Shown: in pieces, positions 1 to 6,122 of the stretch
How the letters are laid out: each line of letters begins with the position of its first letter
Numbering within the stretch: position 1 is the stretch's first letter
Assembly: GCA_003096255.1 (NCBI GenBank)
Contig: PIXS01000322.1
Coordinates: 1 to 7,065, forward strand
Reading direction: 5' to 3'
Origin: Candidatus Bathyarchaeum sp.
GTDB lineage: Archaea; Thermoproteota; Bathyarchaeia; Bathyarchaeales; Bathyarchaeaceae
Length of the DNA stretch: 7,065 nt
Made by a program: the position numbers and the translations under genes
The notes under the pieces: model-generated
The model's input: the letters and a program-made list of their open reading frames with translations, nothing else
Told to the model about the DNA's origin: nothing
The model's database searches: none

Positions 1-35
1 CTTCTTTGATTTGATTTTTTATGACACCAAAAAAT

Positions 36-43
36 CTTTATAA
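36..43 (+). promoter_or_regulatory. Putative TATA box for the cysteine synthase gene
   Basis: The octamer CTTTATAA lies 43-50 bases before the likely start codon. An archaeal TATA box centred near 39 would place transcription start around 64-66, giving a 5' leader of roughly 20 bases that includes the GGTGA ribosome-binding site at 76-80. A second AT-rich stretch at 15-22 is a weaker alternative that would start transcription about 20 bases earlier. The call is by eye only. Confidence 0.45.
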
Positions 44-85
44 CGGTGTTATAGAACCGTATATGAAGGCTAAACGGTGAAACAA

Positions 86-1087
86 ATGATTGTAGATAAC
101 ATCCTTGACTTTATTGGAAACACGCCGCTGGTGCGAATAAACCATCTGAACCCAAACCCTAAGCTCGAACTGTTTCTGAAACTTGAAAAATTCAATCCAG
201 GCGGCTCAGTTAAAGACCGAGTAACGAAATACATGATTGAAGATGCCGAAAGGAACGGAAAACTAAGGAAGGGGATGACCGTCCTTGAACCGACCAGCGG
301 AAACACTGGAATCGGACTTGCTTTAGTTTGCCGCGTGAAAGGATATGAACTAGACCTCATAATGCCCGATACCATGACAAGAGAGAGACGCCAAATACTC
401 CTAGCATTAGGCGCCAAAGTTATACTCAGCGAAGGATTAAAGGGAATGGACGGAGCACAAGACCTAGCCCAAGAGATTGCTAGCAAAAACCCAGAAAAAT
501 ACTTCATACCTAATCAGTTTGCAAATCCAGCCAACGCTTTAGCCCACTACGAAACTACAGCCGAAGAAATTTGGAGAGATACAAAAGGCAAAATCACACA
601 TTTTGTTGCAGGCATCGGCACAAGTGGCACATTAATGGGTGTATCATGCAAACTGAAAGAATTCAACCCTGATATTCAGATAATTGGTGTACAACCTGAA
701 GCTGGCACATCAATTCCTGGACTAAAGAATCTAAAGACACAGTATGTTCCAGAAATATGGAAAAGTGAAATGGTAGACGAAGTCTATACTGCTTCTCCAA
801 AGGATGCTGAAGAAGCGGCAAGAGTTTTGGCTCTCCAAGAAGGATTATTTGTTGGACCAAGTTCCGGTGCAATTTTTCACATCGCCAGAAAAAAGGCAAA
901 GGAAATCAGTGGAGGAGTGATGGTGGCAATTGCTCCTGATGGAGGAGAAAAATATCTAAGCACATCGCTATGTGACCCTGTCTTGTGTATAGAAGCTGTT
1001 AGAAAATTTGGAATCCAGTGCTCCTACAAAGACGGAAAACCCGTGACAAAAGCTACTGCTTCAGCCCCCAAAGAGGTCTCACCCTAA
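86..1087 (+). CDS. cysK: PLP-dependent cysteine synthase (O-acetylserine/O-phosphoserine sulfhydrylase family)
   Basis: Cytosolic fold-type II PLP enzyme predicted to make L-cysteine by replacing the activated hydroxyl of O-acetylserine or O-phosphoserine with sulfide. Visible motifs (numbered from ATG 86): IGNTPLVR near residues 10-17, GGSVKDR with PLP lysine K43, the substrate loop TSGNTG at 70-75, a phosphate-cup-like GIGTSGT near 177-183, and VGPSSGA followed by APDGGEKY near the C-terminus. At 333 residues it is slightly longer than CysK/CysM, owing to a tail with three cysteines (C296, C301, C312) and a polar end. The IPGL segment resembles CysM and cystathionine beta-synthase cores, so cysM or a CBS-like role cannot be excluded. 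The frame also opens at GTG 77 (three more residues). ATG 86 is preferred because GGTGA at 76-80 lies five bases upstream and the N-terminus then matches the family. Monocistronic; a U-rich terminator follows. Confidence 0.9.
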   Translation: MIVDNILDFIGNTPLVRINHLNPNPKLELFLKLEKFNPGGSVKDRVTKYMIEDAERNGKLRKGMTVLEPTSGNTGIGLALVCRVKGYELDLIMPDTMTRERRQILLALGAKVILSEGLKGMDGAQDLAQEIASKNPEKYFIPNQFANPANALAHYETTAEEIWRDTKGKITHFVAGIGTSGTLMGVSCKLKEFNPDIQIIGVQPEAGTSIPGLKNLKTQYVPEIWKSEMVDEVYTASPKDAEEAARVLALQEGLFVGPSSGAIFHIARKKAKEISGGVMVAIAPDGGEKYLSTSLCDPVLCIEAVRKFGIQCSYKDGKPVTKATASAPKEVSP

Positions 1088-1101
1088 AACCTGACAATTA
1101 C

Positions 1102-1124
1102 CCTTTTATTCGCTTCTTTTTGTT
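1102..1124 (+). terminator. U-rich archaeal-type terminator after cysK
   Basis: Fifteen bases past the cysK stop, the plus strand carries runs of T (TTTTATT, then TTCTTTTTGTTTT) with no strong hairpin. This fits archaeal intrinsic termination. It ends just before the 3' end of the convergent membrane-protein gene. Confidence 0.5.
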
Positions 1125-1128
1125 TTCA

Positions 1129-1458
1129 TCAGTTTAGTTTCTGTTTTATTTCGTCTAACTCGTCAAAAATTTTTTGATAGTAAGGGTTCCTGTCCGCTTG
1201 GATGGTTATGTCCGTTTGAAGTTGCCTAGTGTTGTGCAGATGACCGATATAGACAGCCAATGGAACGTAGATTATTGCACCAAAAAAAGTGAAATCCAGA
1301 AGACTGGGAAACACCGTCTGTAATAATGGAATCTCTTTTACAAGAAAAGTGTAGGTAATCAACAGAAAATTTGTGAAACTCAAAAAGAGACTGAAATATG
1401 TGCCATGCCCCATTCTGAAGTCGAACCAGCGTCTACAGAACCAATCCCAATTCTTCAA
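1129..1458 (-). CDS. Conserved-looking small protein with two membrane segments
   Basis: No named family is recognised. The 109-residue product starts with a highly aromatic, basic stretch (WDWFCRRWFDFRMGHG, residues 4-19). Two hydrophobic segments follow, at about 20-40 and 50-73, then a polar, probably helical C-terminal tail rich in Q, D, E and K (about 74-109). A two-pass membrane protein with a soluble tail is inferred. The start is TTG at 1458: a stop (TAG) lies eight codons upstream in frame, no ATG or GTG intervenes, and GGAG sits about ten bases upstream (1469-1472). The first internal ATG (M16) would remove the aromatic stretch. It lies downstream of, and in the same direction as, the glycosyltransferase gene with a 111-base gap, so a role in the same envelope or glycan process is possible. 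Its 3' end faces cysK. Confidence 0.7.
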   Translation of the reverse strand: MKNWDWFCRRWFDFRMGHGTYFSLFLSFTNFLLITYTFLVKEIPLLQTVFPSLLDFTFFGAIIYVPLAVYIGHLHNTRQLQTDITIQADRNPYYQKIFDELDEIKQKLN

Positions 1459-1569
1459 GTTATAACAGCTCCAACATTTCTAGCTATTTGTCTGCCTTGA
1501 TGGCAGCTCTCTAAAGAAACCTGTATGTCCCTATTGCCAAACACACCCCTTCGATCAACCCAGAAAATT
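1459..1569 (-). other. 111-base spacer between glycosyltransferase and 2-TM protein genes
   Basis: The spacer contains the GGAG ribosome-binding site (1469-1472) and a small hairpin candidate, CTGCC-TTGAT-GGCAG at 1492-1506 (5-bp stem, 5-base loop). No convincing TATA box is seen, so the 2-TM gene could be read through from the glycosyltransferase gene or have a weak promoter of its own. Confidence 0.35.
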
Positions 1570-2472
1570 CTATGCTTTTCGGCTGTCAAGGTAGCCAACA
1601 AACCAGTATAATTTGATTAGGGGATGAACGAAGGTTATCCGTGGGTTTCTCATCTTGCAAGCAACAAAAGCTGCAGCTAGGGGTGATAGCAAAAGTCTTT
1701 CTAAAGCATGTTTGAATGTGACAAAGCCGCCCATCCTGTCCTCAGTGTCTAAACCCTGAGAAAGAATTTTGTGTCTTGTCTCTGCCGAGGCAACAGCATA
1801 CCAACGTTGATGGTTAAGTTCTTGTTTCAGTCCTTTTCTGATGTGTTGACTGACACAAGATGGATCAACTCGCCACTCAAAACCATGAGCTTTCAATATG
1901 TAAGTTAGTAATGTGTCAACACCACTACTGGTGCTGAGATACGGAAAACCACCAACCTTTCTCATAACATCCGTTCGATAAAGTGTGTTATCCAAAGTCT
2001 TACCCAAGGTGAAAACGCTCGCTTTGCGGTTTGAAAGGTATGGAGCCAATTTCTCCTCCATCAAATACTTTCTGTAAACATATTTTTCTAGATCACGGAT
2101 AGTATCAGGTTTAGTTGAAAAACGAACCCCCGAAGCAACGGCAACACTGGAATCATCCAACAGTTCAGGTATTCTATGCCACCAATCTTCTGTTAGAAAC
2201 AAATCTTGCTCAAAACTCATGAAAAATGGGGACTCAACTTTACTTAGTCCGTAGTTAGCTCCAGAGCTGATGCCCGAACTTGGGTTACGGTAGACATCCC
2301 ATCCGAAATCTTTCAGAATCTTTACTGTATCGTCGCTGCTGCCGTCATCAACAGCTATTTTGCGGTGGACAAACTCGCTTGGAAGAACAGACTCTAAATT
2401 TAGTAATGTTGCAGGTAACACCCAAGCGCCATCTTTAACCCATGAAATTATGTCAAATTTGTTGACGGTCAT
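1570..2472 (-). CDS. Family 2 (GT-A) glycosyltransferase
   Basis: Predicted to transfer a sugar from a nucleotide- or lipid-linked donor during glycan or glycolipid assembly on the cytoplasmic face of the membrane. The GT-A fold shows as an N-terminal strand (DIISWVKDG, residues 7-15), the nucleotide-binding DDGSSDDT at 42-49, and a metal-site EQD at 88-90 in the DxD position. An acceptor-side GGF motif at 174-176 follows, with D186 as the candidate general base. The 300-residue length suits a single-domain GT2. The last 50 residues hold hydrophobic or amphipathic stretches (about 256-270 and 281-295) that could anchor it to the membrane, but no long polytopic tail exists. Donor and acceptor cannot be read from the sequence. 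The start is ATG 2472, with GGAGG about 12 bases upstream; a closer, out-of-frame ATG precedes it (see findings). The 2-TM protein gene follows in the same direction. Confidence 0.85.
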   Translation of the reverse strand: MTVNKFDIISWVKDGAWVLPATLLNLESVLPSEFVHRKIAVDDGSSDDTVKILKDFGWDVYRNPSSGISSGANYGLSKVESPFFMSFEQDLFLTEDWWHRIPELLDDSSVAVASGVRFSTKPDTIRDLEKYVYRKYLMEEKLAPYLSNRKASVFTLGKTLDNTLYRTDVMRKVGGFPYLSTSSGVDTLLTYILKAHGFEWRVDPSCVSQHIRKGLKQELNHQRWYAVASAETRHKILSQGLDTEDRMGGFVTFKHALERLLLSPLAAAFVACKMRNPRITFVHPLIKLYWFVGYLDSRKA

Positions 2473-2742
2473 GCTTCATTCGGTCCTCCAAAAGAATTGT
2501 AGAAGCAAACCGAAGTTGCATTCAATTCACGTGAATAGAGAACATCGTGACTCAAATTCTTGGTAGAGTTTTTGTTGAACACGCGTTACCACCCTTTTCT
2601 AGCCATCCCTCGTTTGTTGTTTTTGTTTTGAAGTGCGTAACAAAACTAACAGACACGCTGCTTTGCCTTCAAGTTCCTAAAAAACTGCAGTTCTGAAGGA
2701 TAACAAACCAAAAACTATCTACATCAAGCCTTCCCAGAACAA

Positions 2743-2750
2743 CTTAAATA
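2743..2750 (+). promoter_or_regulatory. Putative TATA box for the zinc-ribbon gene
   Basis: CTTAAATA, inside a longer AT-rich stretch, would put transcription start near 2772-2776. This leaves a leader of about 55 bases carrying the strong GGAGGTG ribosome-binding site. Called by eye. Confidence 0.4.
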
Positions 2751-2814
2751 TGACTTTGTTTGATTGGGACTGAAGGATTAGATTTCATTAGAACGCTAGT
2801 TCTGTGTGATAGTT

Positions 2815-2821
2815 GGAGGTG
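2815..2821 (+). promoter_or_regulatory. Strong ribosome-binding site that fixes the zinc-ribbon start
   Basis: GGAGGTG matches the complement of the archaeal 16S rRNA 3' end over seven bases. It lies eight bases before ATG 2830. It shows that the 50-codon frame from 2830 is the translated one. A longer frame opening at TTG 2813 would have its start inside this site. Confidence 0.8.
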
Positions 2822-2829
2822 CAAGTAAC

Positions 2830-2982
2830 ATGTCTGATAGAGAACCTCGCGAAATGCATAGCGCAACCTGCTCTGATTGCGGTAACGAATGCCAAGTTCC
2901 GTTCAAACCTGATCCCAGCAGGCCAGTATATTGCCGAGATTGTTGGTCAAAAAGAAGACGAGCAAATAGTTTCCGTTACTAG
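2830..2982 (+). CDS. CxxC-x17-CxxC mini zinc-ribbon protein
   Basis: This 50-residue protein carries four metal-ligand cysteines, C14, C17, C35 and C38. The spacing is exactly CxxC-x17-CxxC, a known family of very small zinc-ribbon proteins (also found as repeats or tails in larger proteins). The segments CSDCGNEC and YCRDCW are typical of it, and W39 and the basic RRR end follow the second knuckle. A fifth cysteine, C21, lies just after the first knuckle. Zinc binding is a safe inference from the family. The biological role is unknown, although the basic C-terminus (SKRRRANSFRY) would suit nucleic-acid or ribosome contact. ATG 2830 is chosen for the GGAGGTG site eight bases upstream. It stands alone: the glycosyltransferase upstream is divergent, and a T-rich terminator separates it from the SIS gene. 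Confidence 0.88.
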   Translation: MSDREPREMHSATCSDCGNECQVPFKPDPSRPVYCRDCWSKRRRANSFRY

Positions 2983-3010
2983 GCGCCTACGTGAACGTAT
3001 ACTTGTAATC

Positions 3011-3033
3011 TTTTTTCTATTCCATATTTTTTT
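3011..3033 (+). terminator. U-rich terminator after the zinc-ribbon gene
   Basis: T6 (3011-3016) and T7 (3027-3033) runs begin 28 bases after the stop codon. The near-palindrome TACGT-GA-ACGTA (2988-2999) lies just before them, but its two-base gap makes an RNA hairpin unlikely. Paired T tracts fit archaeal intrinsic termination. Confidence 0.55.
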
Positions 3034-3196
3034 AGACAGTAGCAGATGCAGTCATCAGCTTTTTCCAAGTTAATGTGCTAGAAATTCAGGTTTCCGAAGG
3101 ATTGGCTACTTCATGGATAAATGTTATTAGATGATGAAAGATAACGTTCTTTTGCGGTTCTGAATTCCCACTCGGAGAGTAGTGTTTCAGGGCGCT

Positions 3197-3206
3197 AGAT
3201 ATATTA
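3197..3206 (+). promoter_or_regulatory. Putative TATA box of the double-SIS gene within an inverted repeat
   Basis: AGATATATTA is a good TATA-like box. It predicts transcription start near 3228 and a leader of about 18-27 bases. The box is enclosed by a 5-bp inverted repeat, CGCTA (3193-3197) and TAGCG (3205-3209), a layout compatible with an operator overlapping the promoter. The rest of the 263-base gap (2983-3245) holds the previous gene's terminator and no supported gene. Confidence 0.45.
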
Positions 3207-3245
3207 GCGTGTTGTAGGGCATAATCGTTCGATTAAAAAAAGAAG

Positions 3246-4406
3246 ATGAGGAAGATGGAGCAGAAAATTTCTGGTGTAGAATATATCGAGTTAATCAGTG
3301 AAAACCTTCTGAAAATGACGAAAAAGAATTTGCTTCCATTGTACGAAGACTTGAGAGCTGCAGATTGTATTGTCTGTGGCGGTTCAGGACGGTCTCTTCA
3401 TTCATTGAACATTGCAATGAGCCAAATAGCCATGATGAAAGACCCTAAAGTTGTCATCACCAGAGAGGATGTGGGTTTTCCTGGAAGAGGAATGCATGAC
3501 GCGGCTTCACAACTAGAAAAGCGTCACAAAAAAATTGTTCTACTTATCAATTCGGGAAGCGGCGAATCCGACGACCCTATTCACCTTGCTGAAGAGCTGG
3601 AAAAATATTTGAAAGAAACGGGCAGCACCAAGTTCACGATGGGACTGATAACATCCAACGCCAAGTCCTCGCTCGCAAAGATTGCTCAGAGACACGGACA
3701 TGTGATTAAGGTTGCGGGCAGAAACAAACAGCAGCTTCCATCATCTGATGCTTACAGCGAAACAGGGATAATGGGAGACCTCTTTGAGCTTGGAAGCCTG
3801 TTTTTGCTACAGATGATGACTGAAGCAATTGCCGAAGACAGCTCCGTGGATAGAGTTCTTGAACTTATCGCGGAGGAAGCACCAATTTTAAGAAAAGTTA
3901 CCGAAGATGCAATCCATTCTGACGCCATCCAAGCAGCTTTAGACATTCTTGAAAGACGCAGTGACGTGTTCCTAGGAGGCAGAGGAACTGCCGAGGAGGT
4001 GGCTAAGATGACTGCAGTGCGTCTGTTTCACATCAAAAAGTCTCTTGGTGACGACGTTTACATTGCCCGAGGAGTCAATACGCCTCATCCTAGGGCTGGA
4101 GACCTTGAGATTCTTATATCCTACTCGGCAAGAACCAAGCCTGTTGTTGGCTGGTGTAATAGGTTTAGAGGTTTGGGTGGAACGGTTCTCTCGATTATTG
4201 GGCGCGAAGGGACAGCTCTTGACTTGAATTCTGATTTGAAAATTCCTATTGAAGAAGCAGTTGAACCTGGGAAGCCAAGAAGATTCTACATGAGAGCAGC
4301 CTATGTGCTGAGTTGCCTACCAATTCTGTTGACGGCAAGACTGAGGGAAAAAGGGCTTCTTCTGCCAGAATACATACTCAAGTGGTACCACTCTGTAATT
4401 GAGTGA
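3246..4406 (+). CDS. Tandem SIS-domain sugar-phosphate protein (putative isomerase)
   Basis: This 386-residue cytosolic protein is built of two SIS (sugar isomerase) domains. The first (about 35-200) has GGSGRS at 45-50, NSGSGES at 102-108 and MGDLFE at 176-181. That order recalls 6-phospho-3-hexuloisomerase (PHI/HxlB), where a glutamate in the equivalent MGTxFE motif is thought catalytic; here it is E181. The second (about 225-375) has GGRGT at 244-248 and SYSART at 292-297, and ends in YHSVIE. SIS domains bind phosphosugars, and two-domain forms occur in GlmS, phosphoglucose/phosphomannose isomerases and AgaS-like deaminases. There is no glutaminase domain, so it is not full GlmS. Substrate is unknown; a hexose- or amino-sugar-phosphate isomerase or deaminase is inferred. 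Start is ATG 3246; ATG 3255 is an alternative, and neither has a clear Shine-Dalgarno site. It converges on ilvD with a 45-base gap. Confidence 0.8.
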   Translation: MRKMEQKISGVEYIELISENLLKMTKKNLLPLYEDLRAADCIVCGGSGRSLHSLNIAMSQIAMMKDPKVVITREDVGFPGRGMHDAASQLEKRHKKIVLLINSGSGESDDPIHLAEELEKYLKETGSTKFTMGLITSNAKSSLAKIAQRHGHVIKVAGRNKQQLPSSDAYSETGIMGDLFELGSLFLLQMMTEAIAEDSSVDRVLELIAEEAPILRKVTEDAIHSDAIQAALDILERRSDVFLGGRGTAEEVAKMTAVRLFHIKKSLGDDVYIARGVNTPHPRAGDLEILISYSARTKPVVGWCNRFRGLGGTVLSIIGREGTALDLNSDLKIPIEEAVEPGKPRRFYMRAAYVLSCLPILLTARLREKGLLLPEYILKWYHSVIE

Positions 4407-4451
4407 ACCCAACTAATTCATGGCAGAAAAGAATGCTCCAATTAATGGCGG

Positions 4452-6110
4452 TTAGAGCTTCTTTAGCACACTTCCCTTATGTGCAGACTGGACAAGCTGG
4501 GAATAACGCACCAAATAGCCCGTTTTAACGTTTGGTTCCCTTGCAGTCCAAGACTTTGCCCGCTTATCCAATTCTTCAGCGCTCAGTTTAACTGCCAATT
4601 TCCTTTTCGGAACATCAATCTCTATTATGTCCCCGTCTTCAAGTAAGCCTATGGGTCCACCGACAGCAGCCTCAGGCGCCACATGTCCAATGCATGGTCC
4701 CCTGGTTGCTCCCGAAAACCTTCCATCAGTAATCAATGCAACAGATTCACTCAGTCCCATTCCCGCAATGGTGGCTGTTGGCGAAAGCATCTCCCGCATT
4801 CCAGGTCCACCTTTTGGTCCTTCGTAGCGGACAACTACCACGTCGCCTTTCTGAATTTCTTTGTTCATTATGGCTTTCATGGCATCTTCTTCTGAGTCGA
4901 AGATTTTGGCCGGACCTTGATGAACCATCATGTTGGCTGATATGCCCGCAGCCTTCACCACAGAGCCGTCAGGCGCCAAATTTCCTTTCAAAACGGCTAT
5001 GCCGCCCTCTTTATGAACAGGATTGTCCAGTGGGCGAATGATTTCAGGGTTCAGAACAACAGCGGATGCAATGTTTTCTTTGACCGTTTTTCCTGTTACT
5101 GTGGCAGCGTTCATATGAAGTGTCGTTTCCAGCTGCTTCATGACTGCTGGTATTCCTCCTGCTTCATCTAACTCTTTCATGTCGTAGGGTCCACTGGGAA
5201 TCATGCTGCAGATGTGGGAAACTCGTTTACTCAAATTGTCAAAGGTAGACAGAGGCAAATCAACTTCTGCCTCGTTTGCGATAGCAGTAACATGCAGCAC
5301 AGTGTTGGTTGAACCACCAAGAGCCATATCCACCATAATAGCATTCTCAAAAGAGTCAGGAGACAAAATGTCCCGCGGCTTCAAATCCTCCTTTACCAAT
5401 CCGACAACTCTTTCTCCTGTTGCCTTGGCAATCCTCAAACGTTCGGCACTAACGGCAGGAGGAGTAGCACATCCAGGCAACGACATTCCTAACGCCTCTG
5501 TTACACATGCCATAGTGTTCGCAGTGAACATTCCATTGCAAGACCCGCAGCCTGGACAAGCAACATCTTCAAGACACTTCAGTTCTTCTTCAGTCATTTT
5601 GCCTGCCGCAACTTTTCCTATAGCTTCAAACATGGAATCGGTTCCAACTTTCTTTCCCTTATATGAGCCTGAAAGCATTGGACCACCAGTCACCATTATG
5701 GCTGGGATGTTGAGTCTAGCTGCAGCCATCAGCATGCCGGGAGTTATCTTGTCGCAGGTTGTTATCAAAACAATTCCGTCGAATCTGTGAGCTTGAACCA
5801 TAACCTCAACAGAGTCGGCAATGAGTTCTCGAGAAGGCAAAGAGTATCGCATACCGTTGTGACCCATGGCTATGCCGTCGCAGATGCCTATGGTGTTGAA
5901 TTCAAAGGGAACGCCTCCTGCGCTGACTATGCCAGCTTTCACTGCATCGGCTACCTGATTTAGGTGAGCGTGTCCAGGAATGATGTTTGTGTAACTGTTT
6001 ACTACGCCAATGAATGGCTTTTTTAGGTCGGTGTCTGTGACTCCAAGAGCCTTTAACAGGGCACGGTGAGGAGCCCTCTCAACTCCAACTTTTACTGCAT
6101 CGCTTCTCAA
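4452..6110 (-). CDS. ilvD: Dihydroxy-acid dehydratase
   Basis: Catalyses dehydration of 2,3-dihydroxy-isovalerate and 2,3-dihydroxy-3-methylvalerate to the 2-keto acids that precede valine, leucine and isoleucine. The 552 residues span the full IlvD/Edd family length. Visible motifs: [18 protein letters not shown] at 2-19, DGIAMGH with metal ligand D78, and [13 protein letters not shown] at 90-102. CDKITPGM carries cluster ligand C119 and K121, the lysine carbamylated in the family; [16 protein letters not shown] holds ligand C191, and GRFSGATRG carries the catalytic-serine region. The position that is a third cluster cysteine in [2Fe-2S] enzymes is glycine (IIPGH, G46), as in E. coli IlvD, suggesting an oxygen-sensitive [4Fe-4S] type. 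The start is TTG 6110: a stop lies one codon further upstream and GAGGGA (6117-6122) lies six bases upstream. No neighbouring branched-chain pathway gene is in the window. Confidence 0.97.
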   Translation of the reverse strand: MRSDAVKVGVERAPHRALLKALGVTDTDLKKPFIGVVNSYTNIIPGHAHLNQVADAVKAGIVSAGGVPFEFNTIGICDGIAMGHNGMRYSLPSRELIADSVEVMVQAHRFDGIVLITTCDKITPGMLMAAARLNIPAIMVTGGPMLSGSYKGKKVGTDSMFEAIGKVAAGKMTEEELKCLEDVACPGCGSCNGMFTANTMACVTEALGMSLPGCATPPAVSAERLRIAKATGERVVGLVKEDLKPRDILSPDSFENAIMVDMALGGSTNTVLHVTAIANEAEVDLPLSTFDNLSKRVSHICSMIPSGPYDMKELDEAGGIPAVMKQLETTLHMNAATVTGKTVKENIASAVVLNPEIIRPLDNPVHKEGGIAVLKGNLAPDGSVVKAAGISANMMVHQGPAKIFDSEEDAMKAIMNKEIQKGDVVVVRYEGPKGGPGMREMLSPTATIAGMGLSESVALITDGRFSGATRGPCIGHVAPEAAVGGPIGLLEDGDIIEIDVPKRKLAVKLSAEELDKRAKSWTAREPNVKTGYLVRYSQLVQSAHKGSVLKKL

Positions 6111-6116
6111 TTTCTA

Positions 6117-6122
6117 TCCCTC
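6117..6122 (-). promoter_or_regulatory. Ribosome-binding site that supports the TTG start of ilvD
   Basis: On the minus strand GAGGGA ends six bases before TTG 6110. The in-frame stop TAG at 6114-6116 excludes any longer product, and the conserved RSD N-terminus follows at once. Initiation at TTG is therefore well supported. Confidence 0.7.

Larger units (their letters stand above)
2473..2829. other. 357-base divergent intergenic region
   Basis: No gene longer than a few codons is supported on either strand. On the minus strand it holds the GGAGG site of the glycosyltransferase gene (2484-2488) and an eight-codon mini-ORF (2454-2480). It also holds a perfect 12-bp palindrome, ATTCACGTGAAT (2525-2536), a 10-bp palindrome, AACTGCAGTT (2683-2692), and a 6-bp inverted repeat CCTTCA/TGAAGG (2666-2671 and 2694-2699) around that shorter palindrome. 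The right end holds the TATA-like box and Shine-Dalgarno site of the zinc-ribbon gene. No clear TATA box for the glycosyltransferase was found. Confidence 0.5.

Noticed and set aside
70..507. 145-codon minus-strand frame
   Set aside because: Antisense to the conserved cysK core; a Ser/Phe-rich product typical of antisense frames.
1492..1506. CTGCC/GGCAG hairpin as a terminator between the glycosyltransferase and 2-TM genes
   Set aside because: Stem of only 5 bp and no T tract after it on the minus strand; listed only as part of the spacer.
2360..2566. 68-codon plus-strand frame over the glycosyltransferase start
   Set aside because: Antisense to the GT-A N-terminal domain, with no recognisable features or clear ribosome-binding site.
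2813..3073. 86-codon frame opening at TTG
   Set aside because: Its start lies within the ribosome-binding site of the zinc-ribbon gene, its product looks like no protein, and it runs through that gene's terminator. The 2830 frame explains the region better.
3181..3240. Possible tRNA fragment, from a TTCGAT T-loop-like string near 3228
   Set aside because: No acceptor stem or anticodon arm can be formed around it, and the area has a promoter layout instead.
5203..5790. 195-codon plus-strand frame
   Set aside because: Lies entirely antisense to conserved ilvD coding sequence, has low-complexity composition and lacks any recognisable motif or ribosome-binding site.
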